Assembly: GCA_035311445.1 (NCBI GenBank)
Contig: DATGCX010000393.1
Location: forward strand, 1 to 64,000
Reading direction: 5' to 3'
Source: JAJPKK01 sp035311445
GTDB taxonomy: Bacteria; Pseudomonadota; Alphaproteobacteria; Rhizobiales; Xanthobacteraceae
Length of the DNA: 64,000 nt
Made by a program: the position numbers and the translations under genes. Positions 52,147 to 61,960 of this stretch are shown here, piece by piece; within the stretch, counting starts at the first letter, position 1; the number at the start of each line of letters is the position of its first letter. The notes below the pieces were generated by a model. It had not been told where the DNA came from. It worked only from the letters and a program-made list of their open reading frames with translations, and made no database searches.

Positions 52147-54619
52147 GGAACACAAGCAATCATTCGAATCGGGCGCCTATCGGGGTGCGACAGCCGGCGC
52201 TCCGGCCGGAGCCGGCGCTGCTGCCGTCGCCCCGCCGCTGCCGCCCGATGCGCTCGTGATCGTTCCGGTGCGAAACTTTGTATTGTTTCCGGGTGTCGTC
52301 ATGCCAGTGACGATCGGCCGACCGCGCTCGATCATGGCTGCGCAGCAGGCGATGCGCGAACAGCGGCCGGTCGGCATCCTGATGCAGCGCGACCCGGCGA
52401 CAGAGGAGCCCCGCCCCCTCGACATGCACCGCATGGGCACGATCGCCAATATCGTCCGCTATATCACGGCACCGGAAGGGGGCCATCATCTCATCTGTCA
52501 GGGCGACCAGCGCTTTCAGATCATTGAGTTTCTGGACGGCTGGCCGTTCCTGGTGGCGCGCGTCCTGCGCATACCGGAGCCTCATCCTTCGACCCCAGAG
52601 GTCGAAGCGCGCTTTCTCCATCTGCAAAGCCAAGCCGTGGAGGCTATCGGGCTTCTGCCGCAGGCGCCGCAGGAACTGCTGGCGGCCATCCAGTCGGTGA
52701 CAGCGCCCGCGGCGCTTGCCGATCTCGCCACCGCCTACATGGATATAAAGCCGGAGGAAAAGCAGGAAATCCTGGAGACCATGGACGTTCTCGCCCGGAT
52801 GGAGAAGGTCTCGCGCCTGCTCGCGCAGCGCATCGAGGTGCTGCGGCTTTCGGCCGAAATCGGCAAGCAGACCAAGGCCGCGCTCGACGAGCGCCAGCGC
52901 GAGGTGCTGCTGCGCGAACAGATGGCGGCGATCCAGCGCCAGCTCGGCGAAGGCGAGGAGGGCAAGGCGGCCGAGGTTGCCGACCTCTCCGAAGCGATCA
53001 CCAAGGCCGGGATGCCGAAGGAGGTCGAAGACCAGGCCCGCAAGGAGCTGCGGCGCTTCCAGCGCATGCCGGAAGCGGCCGCGGAAGCCGGCATGGTGCG
53101 AACCTATCTCGACTGGCTGATCGAGTTGCCATGGACCTTGCCGGAGGAGAAGCCGATCGACATCAGCGAGGCCCGCCGCATCCTCGACGAGGACCATTTC
53201 GGCCTCGACAAGATCAAGCGGCGGATCATTGAGTTTCTCGCCGTGCGCAAGCTCGCTCCCCATGGGAAGGCGCCGATCCTGTGTTTCGTCGGCCCGCCCG
53301 GGGTGGGCAAGACTTCGCTCGGTCAGTCGATCGCCCGAGCAATGAACCGCAAATTCACGCGGGTCAGCCTCGGCGGCGTGCACGACGAAGCCGAAATTCG
53401 CGGACACCGGCGCACCTATATCGGGGCCCTCCCCGGTAACATCATCCAGGGCATTCGCAAGGCCGGCGCGCGCAACTGCGTGATGATGCTCGACGAGATC
53501 GACAAGCTCGGCGCCGGCATCCAGGGCGACCCAGCCGCCGCGCTGCTGGAGGTGCTCGACCCCGAACAGAACCACACCTTCCGCGACAATTACCTTGGCG
53601 TCCCCTTTGACCTCAGCCGGGTGGTGTTCATCACCACCGCCAACATGCTCGACACCATACCGGGCCCGCTGCGGGACCGGATGGAGATCATCACCCTCGC
53701 CGGCTACACGGTGGCGGAAAAGCGCGAGATCGCGCGGCGCTATCTGGTGCGGCGGCAGATGGAAGCCAACGGGCTCAAGCACGGTCAGGTCGAGATCACG
53801 GATGCGGCGCTCGGCGAGATCATAACGCGCTATACCCGGGAGGCCGGCGTCCGCAATCTTGAGCGGGAGATCGGCAAGGCGCTGCGCCATGCTGCGACGC
53901 GCGTCGCGGAAGGCGAGCGCGATCCGATCCGCATCGATCGCGACGACCTCGTCGTCGTCCTGGGACCTCCGATGTTCGAGAGTGAGCTTGCCATGCGCAC
54001 CAGCGTGCCGGGCGTCGCCACCGGACTCGCCTGGACACCGGTCGGCGGCGACATTCTGTTCATCGAGGCGACGCGGGTGCCGGGGAGCGGCAAGCTGATC
54101 CTCACCGGCCAGCTTGGCGACGTCATGAAGGAAAGCGCGCAGGCGGCGCTGAGCATCGTTAAGAACGGCGCGGTCGGCTTTGGTATCGAGCCGGCGCGCT
54201 TCGAGAAGAGCGACATCCACATCCACGTGCCGGCGGGGGCGACCCCGAAGGACGGCCCAAGTGCCGGTGTCGCCATGTTCATGGCGCTCGTCTCGCTGAT
54301 GTCCGAACGCACCGTGCGCAGCGATACCGCCATGACCGGCGAGATCAGCCTGCGCGGGCTCGTACTTCCGGTCGGCGGCATCAAGGAGAAGGTCGTCGCG
54401 GCTCACACCGCCGGCATTCGCCGCCTCATGCTGCCGGCGCGTAACCGCAAGGATTTCGACGACATTCCCGAAGAGGTGCGCAACGCGGTGGAATTCATCT
54501 GGCTCGAGCGCGTGGAACAGGCGGTCGCGGCGGCACTCGAACCGGCCACGCCGGAGCGCCGTCGCCACTCCGGTGAAGAGGCCGCTTCGCCGCTTGCGGG
54601 TGCCCCCGCGGCTTTGTGA
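52139..54619 (+). CDS. lon: ATP-dependent Lon protease
   Basis: The GTG at 52139 lies inside the end of the Hsp20 gene. The 826-residue protein has a LON substrate domain (about 36-225: DALVIVPVRNFVLFPGVVMP), an AAA+ module with Walker A GPPGVGKTS at 385 and DEIDKLGAG, and the protease domain with catalytic Ser708 in KDGPSAG and Lys751 in GGIKEKV. It degrades unfolded proteins. The Ala/Pro-rich N-terminus and the Hsp20 partner mark it as an accessory Lon; housekeeping lon in relatives normally lies by clpX. Confidence 0.95.
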   Translation: MAEEHKQSFESGAYRGATAGAPAGAGAAAVAPPLPPDALVIVPVRNFVLFPGVVMPVTIGRPRSIMAAQQAMREQRPVGILMQRDPATEEPRPLDMHRMGTIANIVRYITAPEGGHHLICQGDQRFQIIEFLDGWPFLVARVLRIPEPHPSTPEVEARFLHLQSQAVEAIGLLPQAPQELLAAIQSVTAPAALADLATAYMDIKPEEKQEILETMDVLARMEKVSRLLAQRIEVLRLSAEIGKQTKAALDERQREVLLREQMAAIQRQLGEGEEGKAAEVADLSEAITKAGMPKEVEDQARKELRRFQRMPEAAAEAGMVRTYLDWLIELPWTLPEEKPIDISEARRILDEDHFGLDKIKRRIIEFLAVRKLAPHGKAPILCFVGPPGVGKTSLGQSIARAMNRKFTRVSLGGVHDEAEIRGHRRTYIGALPGNIIQGIRKAGARNCVMMLDEIDKLGAGIQGDPAAALLEVLDPEQNHTFRDNYLGVPFDLSRVVFITTANMLDTIPGPLRDRMEIITLAGYTVAEKREIARRYLVRRQMEANGLKHGQVEITDAALGEIITRYTREAGVRNLEREIGKALRHAATRVAEGERDPIRIDRDDLVVVLGPPMFESELAMRTSVPGVATGLAWTPVGGDILFIEATRVPGSGKLILTGQLGDVMKESAQAALSIVKNGAVGFGIEPARFEKSDIHIHVPAGATPKDGPSAGVAMFMALVSLMSERTVRSDTAMTGEISLRGLVLPVGGIKEKVVAAHTAGIRRLMLPARNRKDFDDIPEEVRNAVEFIWLERVEQAVAAALEPATPERRRHSGEEAASPLAGAPAAL

Positions 54620-55038
54620 TTCCGTACTTCGCGGTGCCGGACCTCGGGCGGTCGGTACACATGCTCAGCGTGTTCTCGGGCGTCTTGCTTCTGACGCCGG
54701 GGCTGTTGGGGCCGAGACGCTATCGCGGCTCTGTAGCGTCGCGGGTCGCGTTTTGGTTTCTGATCTATTCCGATCCTGCCATCGTGGCTGCCTTCCTTCT
54801 GGCTGGCGTCTGGGGAGCCGGTAACTCGAGCATACCGCTGGCGGCGGGAACTGCCCACGGGAGCGACTTTCAGGAGACTGCAATTACCGTTGTTGCCTAT
54901 TCATCCGGGCCAACAGGGATCACGTCGTTTGCGCTAATTCTCTGGGGCGTTCGGATCGTAAGCCCTCAGTCACCGGGCGATTTTGCCAAAGCAGCCAGCG
55001 AAGGCGACGACAGGTGGCAAATCGAAAGGAGAGCGTAG
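54616..55038 (+). CDS. possible small membrane protein
   Basis: The frame starts at a GTG overlapping the lon stop by 4 bases (GTGA) and gives 140 residues. It has three hydrophobic stretches (LSVFSGVLLLTPGLLG, VAFWFLIYSDPAIVAAFLLA, GITSFALILWGVRIV). The overlap with lon supports translation, but the first 20 residues look atypical. I recognise no family. It may be the remains of a longer membrane-protein gene. Confidence 0.45.
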   Translation: MIPYFAVPDLGRSVHMLSVFSGVLLLTPGLLGPRRYRGSVASRVAFWFLIYSDPAIVAAFLLAGVWGAGNSSIPLAAGTAHGSDFQETAITVVAYSSGPTGITSFALILWGVRIVSPQSPGDFAKAASEGDDRWQIERRA

Positions 55039-55105
55039 CGGATTGGGCCGCCTTCCGATGTACTCCCTGCGGCTAGATACAACCGCTTCGTGCTGGCCGG
55101 TTTGA

Positions 55106-55618
55106 TCAGCGTGCCGCCTGTGCCGCGGGTAGGGGCTTGCGTACCGGGGCAGGGGTCGAGGCCGGCTGCGGCGCGGGCGTTGAGATCTTGTCAAGGATAT
55201 CCTGCTTGGCCGCCTCCAGCTTAGTGGCGATGTCGCGCGTCGTCTGAGCCTCGCCAGCGGCGATCTGGGCGGCGATTTGGTCGACGCGCTGCCGCATCGC
55301 GGCGAGACCGAACAACATTGCTTTGAACTGCTCCTTATCTGCGGAAGGGGCGACAGGAGTGCTCTGCGCCACGGGCGCGGCTTGCGGTGCCAACCAGCTA
55401 AGCCATGCGGACGAGCCTGCGACCATTGCTCTGGCCGCGTCACCATAGGACTGCCAGGCCAAGGTGGCGGCGACGCCGATGCAAAATGTGATCAGGAAGC
55501 GGGCGAAAGCGCGGGAGGCGCGCCTGCGGAGCGAAGACAGCTTGCTCGGGAACCGGTCGAGGTCAGTCGGCAGATCGGCGGTCCACAGGTCTGCTGTGGG
55601 GCTCAGCGTGGAACTCAT
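55106..55618 (-). CDS. membrane-anchored coiled-coil protein of unknown function
   Basis: The ATG at 55618 lies 6 bases after GAGAGGG; 170 residues. One membrane helix (about 41-62, FLITFCIGVAATLAWQSYGD) is followed by an Ala/Pro-rich linker, a helical part with FKAMLFGLAAMRQRVDQIAA and IATKLEAAKQDILDKI, then a Pro-rich end. Similar proteins are frequent in Bradyrhizobium relatives and have no assigned role. It is probably a bitopic inner-membrane protein with a periplasmic coiled coil. Confidence 0.75.
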   Translation of the reverse strand: MSSTLSPTADLWTADLPTDLDRFPSKLSSLRRRASRAFARFLITFCIGVAATLAWQSYGDAARAMVAGSSAWLSWLAPQAAPVAQSTPVAPSADKEQFKAMLFGLAAMRQRVDQIAAQIAAGEAQTTRDIATKLEAAKQDILDKISTPAPQPASTPAPVRKPLPAAQAAR

Positions 55619-56475
55619 CGGCACCCTCTCTTCCGGCTGGTCTTAACGGTACAGGCCATCCTCGTGTGACTACAGCAAGGCGTCAGGAGAGCAGCCGAGG
55701 GGCATAAATTGGCAAGCTCGATGCCGATCGGCGGCAAACTGCAGTCATGGCGCCCCATGCAAAAACCCGCGCCAAACGACGCGGGCAAGCTCACCATGAG
55801 ATCGATCACCGAACCTGAATATCAACAATTTGCGGCCCTATAGCGGCACGAAGCCGCGCGGAAAGGCGCGCACAGTCGTCGATCGTTCGGTTTTCATCAG
55901 GGACCAGATTTGACATCCAGTAATCTTGGCTGATGAGCAGGGTAGCCGGGCGCGCTGCGAGACGTCGAGCGAGACTCGACTTCTCCTGACAGACCTCCGG
56001 GATCTCGCTGCGCAAAAAATGAGCCCGGCTTCCGGCGCCGGATCGATGCGCTGCGCGCTGCGCATGAAGGCAAACGTACGCTGATCGCCCGCTTGGACAA
56101 GGCCGGCCTGTAACCGGTGACCAAGAGCCGGGCGATCGTCCGGAGAAGGAGAACAGCGCGCCGTTGCCTGCCGCCTCGAAGGTCGCTACGCCATTCGAGG
56201 TCGAACTGTCGGAACAGGCGCGTCATGCGCACTGCTTCTTCCGGTTCGGACGCGCGGCGAGGAGTCGCTTGACGCGGTCGAACGCCACTTGAGGCTCGTA
56301 CGGTTTCGAGAGCGTCGGCTCTGCCTTCGCACAATTCGCCCGCATCGACGGCGTGGACGTGGTTACCCGCCGAGCGCGGTCGGCCCAAGCAGGCGACCCG
56401 CCCATGCGTTTAGGCAGCCTCGGGCGGGGCCGAGGCCGAATAAATCCGCGAGTGGATGGCCAAGCTACGATGCGG
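55619..56475. other. gene-poor region with possible gene remnants
   Basis: About 860 bases without a confident gene. A minus-strand frame at 55806-56015 (LVPDENRTIDDCARLSARLR, ending VDIQVR) has coding-like composition and may be the end of a lost gene. A plus-strand piece RRRIDALRAAHEGKRTLIAR ends at about 56113. See also the receiver-domain remnant at 56223-56345. Confidence 0.35.
56223..56345 (-). pseudogene. possible C-terminal remnant of a response-regulator receiver
   Basis: The frame reads MRANCAKAEPTLSKPYEPQV then AFDRVKRLLAARPNRKKQ and a stop. Lys-Pro-Tyr after a short strand and the final amphipathic helix are the usual end of stand-alone receiver domains. The phosphate-accepting part is absent. 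The assignment rests on about 35 residues. Confidence 0.35.
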
Positions 56476-56916
56476 CTATGGCTTTTCCGGCACCGTCAGC
56501 GGCTTGCCGATTTCGTGGACGGCCACCACCAAAACCTTGGCGGGTTCGGTGTTGCTTGCATTGCTGGACACCGCGTGGAGTTGGCCCGGCGCCTCATAGA
56601 AGGTCTGGCCCTTGGTCAAGACCGTCTCGGGGCCGCTGTCGACCTTGATCTTGTAGGCACCTTCCAGCACGTAGCCGAAAATGTGCGCAGTCGGATGACG
56701 ATGCATCGGCGAGCCGCCGCCCGGAGGAATATCTAGGGTGAGGATCATCCCTTCGCGACCCGGAACGTCGCCGAGCGTCTGCGTCATGAGCTGGTTCACT
56801 TTGGTGGCTGGCGCCTGTTGCGCCGCGACGGTGCCGAGGTGGAAGGCGGCCGCAAGCGCGCCGAAGCCGATAAGCGTAAAGACGGATCGATAGAGCGTTC
56901 GGGCAGACAAGAACAC
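56476..56916 (-). CDS. exported cupin-domain protein
   Basis: The GTG at 56916 lies 5 bases after GGGGAGGA; 146 residues. A signal peptide (SVFTLIGFGALAAAFHLGTV, cleaved near AAQQA) precedes a single cupin barrel with metal residues in GSPMHRHPTAHIFGYVLEG and APGQLHAVSS. Such proteins bind small ligands or act as simple metal-dependent enzymes in the periplasm. An ATG further upstream would include the start of an inverted repeat, so it was not used. Confidence 0.85.
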   Translation of the reverse strand: MFLSARTLYRSVFTLIGFGALAAAFHLGTVAAQQAPATKVNQLMTQTLGDVPGREGMILTLDIPPGGGSPMHRHPTAHIFGYVLEGAYKIKVDSGPETVLTKGQTFYEAPGQLHAVSSNASNTEPAKVLVVAVHEIGKPLTVPEKP

Positions 56917-56934
56917 GTGGTCCTCCCCTTTTTT

Positions 56935-57024
56935 GTAGGATGGATTGAGCGCGGCGAAACCAATCAACGACCGCGCAGCAAGGCGAGGCAGGGGATGGGT
57001 TTGGCTGAGCTTAACCCATCCTAC
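56935..57024. repeat. inverted GTAGGATGGATTGAGC repeat, second copy
   Basis: GTAGGATGGATTGAGCGCGG and GAGCTTAACCCATCCTAC form the arms. It matches the element at 41099-41190 and sits between the fumarase stop and the cupin start. Confidence 0.75.
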
Positions 57025-57037
57025 ATGCTGTCGCTGA

Positions 57038-58690
<1,653 letters not shown>

Positions 58691-58843
58691 GGTATGTCTC
58701 TCATCGTGAATTCACTCAGTCTTATGCCCTTGAAGTATAAAATTGAAGCCGGTCGTTTGGCCTCGACCGGGTGCACACGAACCGGGTAGGATTGCCCAGC
58801 AAAGAGGATACCGCTGACCGGTCGAATAATGGAGGAATGATCG

Positions 58844-59230
58844 ATGCGCGCTGCAATAACCATTGCCATCGCCATGCTTTCGGCCACCGCGGCGCAAGCT
58901 CAATTCGTAACCAAATATGCCGTCTCCGGCCAACCGCTGAAGCTCGATTTCGCCGCCTCGGTCAATCCGGATTGCAGTTCGCTCGGGCCACCGACGATCA
59001 GGGTCGTCCGTGTACCGGAGCACGGCCGTCTGACGGTCGTGCAGACGAAGGATTTTGCAACTTTCCGGCCATACAACCCAAGGAGCGTCTGTAATCAGCG
59101 CCGGGTCGCCGGCACAGCCATCCGATATGTGTCGCAGCGTGGTTTCATCGGGATGGACGCCGCCGGCGTCGAAATCATCTTTGCATCTGGAAACCTGCGA
59201 CAGGCGAACTTCACGATCAATGTGCGATAA
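58844..59230 (+). CDS. small exported protein of unknown function
   Basis: The ATG lies 7 bases after GGAGG; 128 residues. Signal peptide MRAAITIAIAMLSATAAQAQ, then a beta-rich domain with DFAASVNPDCSSLGPPTIRV, TVVQTKDFATFRPYNPRSVC and VAGTAIRYVSQRGFIGMDAA. Two cysteines could form one disulfide. The strand pattern suggests a small Ig/cadherin-like fold, which is only a guess. It diverges from fumA and stands alone. Confidence 0.7.
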   Translation: MRAAITIAIAMLSATAAQAQFVTKYAVSGQPLKLDFAASVNPDCSSLGPPTIRVVRVPEHGRLTVVQTKDFATFRPYNPRSVCNQRRVAGTAIRYVSQRGFIGMDAAGVEIIFASGNLRQANFTINVR

Positions 59231-59402
59231 GACTTCGCCGTCTTCACAAGCGTCACCTCCATGCCTTCGGCTTGGCTGCCGGGACCGGTTTGCCTGCTGC
59301 CGCGTAGAGCGCTTGGCCGATGTCGCAGCGCACCTGTTGCGGCATCGTGCAGATCCCCTTGCTCGATCCGAAGAGTGCTAAATCCTCAATAGGATTTTGG
59401 CG

Positions 59403-59846
59403 CTACTCAACGGTGCCACTAAAAATCTCCCCAAAATCATTCCTGCATTCGCAATAAGAGCCGGGAGGGGCAGCCACCTGACACGTGCCCACGTCAATCA
59501 CCACGCAAAGACGCGCCAGTGGGTAAACTTGCAGCGGATAAACTTGCTGCGGGTACACTGGCTGCGGATAAACTTGCTGCGGAGGGTTCGGTTTTGGGTA
59601 AAACAACTGCTGAGAGCCCTGACGTGGGTAACTCTGTTGTGGATAAAACTGCTGCTGAGACCCCTGGCGTGGGTAAAACAGTTGTGAGTTGCCCTGCTGC
59701 CCCTGTGGCGCGATCGGGGGGCGAGGCGCAGCGTTTTCCTGCGTCCGATCCCTGTTGCAATCTTGCCCAATACACCTCTGAGCTGAGGCCGGCACACAAA
59801 TCACTGCAAATAAAACAGCACCTGCGGCAACGAGAGTCTTGACCAC
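59403..59846 (-). CDS. exported Tyr/Pro/Gln-repeat protein
   Basis: The GTG at 59846 has GGAGGAG 4-5 bases upstream; 147 residues. After the signal peptide (TLVAAGAVLFAVICVPASA) and a Cys pair (RCIGQDC) comes a repetitive middle. It has two longer units around FYPRQGSQQ and then five short QVYP units (VYPQPVYPQQVYPLQVYP). The end has four cysteines (LCVVIDVGTCQVAAPPGSYC, ECRNDF). The DNA shows the repeats as GGATAAACTTGCTGCGG units at 59535-59680. The function is unknown; an envelope or surface role is plausible. Confidence 0.75.
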   Translation of the reverse strand: MVKTLVAAGAVLFAVICVPASAQRCIGQDCNRDRTQENAAPRPPIAPQGQQGNSQLFYPRQGSQQQFYPQQSYPRQGSQQLFYPKPNPPQQVYPQPVYPQQVYPLQVYPLARLCVVIDVGTCQVAAPPGSYCECRNDFGEIFSGTVE

Positions 59847-59983
59847 GGCTGCTCCTCCGCACTTGCCTTATTAGCCAATGCTAGCACCATCAAAGGTTGC
59901 TTGGTTTCGATCGTAGCAGCAGCCCGAATTGAGCGCAGCAAAAATCCAGAATTACCGTTCAACGCGGCGGTGCCGCTCCAACT

Positions 59984-60143
59984 CACTTCAGCCAATCTGA
60001 AGTGATCGGACCGTCATGAAAGGGATGACAATGTACTCGCCCGTGCAGCAGGCGATGTGGGAGGAAGCCGCTTGTGCGGTGCCTCCAACGTTATGACTTG
60101 GTCGATGCTCTAATCCCATCAGATTGGCTGAAGCGATCGACTA
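59984..60143 (+). mobile_element. MITE-like element, copy 5 (without the central hairpin)
   Basis: The left end is CACTTCAGCCAATCTGAAGT and GATCGGACCGTCATGAAAGG; the right module is GGGAGGAAGCCGCTTGTGCG to CAACGTTATGACTTGGTCGA; the right end is TCAGATTGGCTGAAGCGATC-GACTA at 60143. The GGGGCGACC module of the other copies is missing, showing the element is modular. It lies 70 bases before the M20 peptidase start and fills part of a 366-base gap. Confidence 0.75.
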
Positions 60144-60212
60144 ACTCGCATGACTGGCGGTCCGGCCCCCGTTTGGATAGACTCAGCTTCTCCACGCGAT
60201 ACGGAGTCCGCC

Positions 60213-61511
60213 ATGGCCCCCCTGCCCTGCATGCGCTTGAGCCGCCCTGCCCTCGCCGCTTTCGGCCTCTGCCTTGCCTTGGCGGTGCCTAGCTCCGCCG
60301 CACCGGTCGAGCCGGTGCGCTCGCTCGCCGCTAAGGAGAAGGCACCGCTCGTCGAGACCCTCAAAGGCCTCGTTTCCATCGAGTCCGGCAGCGGTGACCG
60401 CGAGGGGCTCGACAAGATCGCGGACCTGATCGCGGGCCGGCTCAAGGCGCTGGGCGGCGCGGTCGAGATGATCGAGCCCGGTTCGGCCGACATCTACCAC
60501 ATGGTCGATACGCCGAAGCAGATCGGCAAGATGGTTCAGGCGCGCTTCACCGGCACGGGCACCAGCAAAATCATGCTGATCGCCCACATGGATACGGTTT
60601 ACCTGCGCGGCATGCTGGCACAGCAGCCGTTCCGTATCGACGGCAATCGCGCCTATGGGCTCGGCATCGCCGACGATAAGCACGGCATTGCGGTCATCCT
60701 GCACACGCTCGCCATCCTCAAAGAGATGAATTTCCGCGATTACGGACTCATCACCATACTGATCAACGGCGACGAGGAGGTCAGTTCGCCGGGCTCGCGC
60801 GCGATGCTGACAAGGCTCGGCGGCGAGCATGATGTCGTGTTCTCGTGCGAAGGCGCCCGCGTCGACTCCGACCAGTTGTCACTGACCACGGCCGGCATCG
60901 GCGCGGTCGTGCTCAACGTCAAGGGACGCGCGTCCCACGCCGGCTCCGCGCCGGAACGCGGGCGCAACGCGCTCTACGAACTTGCTCACCAAATCCTGCA
61001 GACCCGCGATCTGTCGAATCCGGAGACCGGCCTCAAGATGAACTGGACGATCGCCAACGCTGGCACCAACCGCAACGTGATCCCGGCCAACGCCTCCGCC
61101 ACTGCGGACGTGCGAGTGCTCCGCGTCGCCGATTACGACGGCATCGAGCGGCAGGTCCGTGAACGCATCAAGAGTCAGCTCATCCCGGACACCAGTGTTG
61201 AGATGACGTTCGAGCGCCGTCGGCCGCCGCTCGAGGCGACGCCGGCCTCCCGTGCGCTCGCCAAGCACGCCCAGGGTGTCTATGGGGAGATCGGCGACAC
61301 GCTGATCGTCCGCGACATCGCTGAAGGCGGCGGAACCGACGCGGCCTTCGCGGCGCTGCGGACGAAGGCGGCCGTGATCGAGAGATTCGGGCTGCGCGGT
61401 TTCGGCGCGCACTCGAACGACGCTGAGTACGTCGACCTCGACTCGATCGAGCCGCGGCTTTATCTGCTCACCCGAATGATCATGGATGTATCCCAGGGCA
61501 AGACGAATTAG
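60213..61511 (+). CDS. exported M20-family metallopeptidase (carboxypeptidase G2-like)
   Basis: The ATG at 60213 (ACGGAG upstream) gives a signal peptide (RPALAAFGLCLALAVPSSAA) and 432 residues; an ATG at 60150 would only add an unlikely leader. The zinc site shows LIAHMDTVYLRG, GIADDKHGI, INGDEEVSSPGS and the final GFGAHSNDAEYVDLD; GRASHAGSAPERGRNALYE lies in the lid. Similar to glutamate carboxypeptidases that cleave C-terminal Glu from folate-like compounds in the periplasm. The 3' end overlaps the convergent DUF3303 gene by 4 bases. Confidence 0.92.
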   Translation: MAPLPCMRLSRPALAAFGLCLALAVPSSAAPVEPVRSLAAKEKAPLVETLKGLVSIESGSGDREGLDKIADLIAGRLKALGGAVEMIEPGSADIYHMVDTPKQIGKMVQARFTGTGTSKIMLIAHMDTVYLRGMLAQQPFRIDGNRAYGLGIADDKHGIAVILHTLAILKEMNFRDYGLITILINGDEEVSSPGSRAMLTRLGGEHDVVFSCEGARVDSDQLSLTTAGIGAVVLNVKGRASHAGSAPERGRNALYELAHQILQTRDLSNPETGLKMNWTIANAGTNRNVIPANASATADVRVLRVADYDGIERQVRERIKSQLIPDTSVEMTFERRRPPLEATPASRALAKHAQGVYGEIGDTLIVRDIAEGGGTDAAFAALRTKAAVIERFGLRGFGAHSNDAEYVDLDSIEPRLYLLTRMIMDVSQGKTN

Positions 61512-61807
61512 ATTGAATCTACGGCCAGAGGATCGAGGTAAGGCGCAACAACCTCCCTCGTCTCCTTGCTCGGCACGACCGGCACGATTTCCAGGGTCAG
61601 TCCAGAGCCTCGCCACTGAAGGATCCATTCCTGAAACAGTTTCAGGTCGCTGCAACGCATGAGTTGAAAGCAACGGGCGAAATTGGGCTCAACCCAACTG
61701 TCGACATATTCCAACCCTTCCGGGAGGGAACGCCCGCGATCCCGCAGACGCTGATAGATCGGGACCGCGTCGTTGTTCTGAAATCGTTCAATGACCATGA
61801 ACAGCAT
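61508..61807 (-). CDS. DUF3303-type small protein
   Basis: The ATG at 61807 lies 6 bases after AAGGGA; 99 residues. MLFMVIERFQNNDAVPIYQR, LEYVDSWVEPNFARCFQLMR and FQEWILQWRGSGLTLEIVPV match the DUF3303 pattern of single-domain ferredoxin-like proteins. The function is unknown. It converges with the M20 peptidase gene. Confidence 0.85.
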   Translation of the reverse strand: MLFMVIERFQNNDAVPIYQRLRDRGRSLPEGLEYVDSWVEPNFARCFQLMRCSDLKLFQEWILQWRGSGLTLEIVPVVPSKETREVVAPYLDPLAVDSI

Positions 61808-61960
61808 GTCGGTCCCTTTGCGGAGGACAGGTCTTGGCTCAATTCCAGACTGAGAGCCCGTTAATGCGCGCCGCCGCTTGACGGAACGCCCGTTTAACCC
61901 GCAATCTAACGCGGCAAAAGTCAATTAAATTGCTCTTGGCAACCTATCTGGAGCCCCTCG

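Noticed and set aside
52160..54568. An 802-codon open frame antisense to lon
   Set aside because: It mirrors lon codon by codon (GC-rich third positions) and has no recognisable domain; the lon frame has all catalytic motifs.
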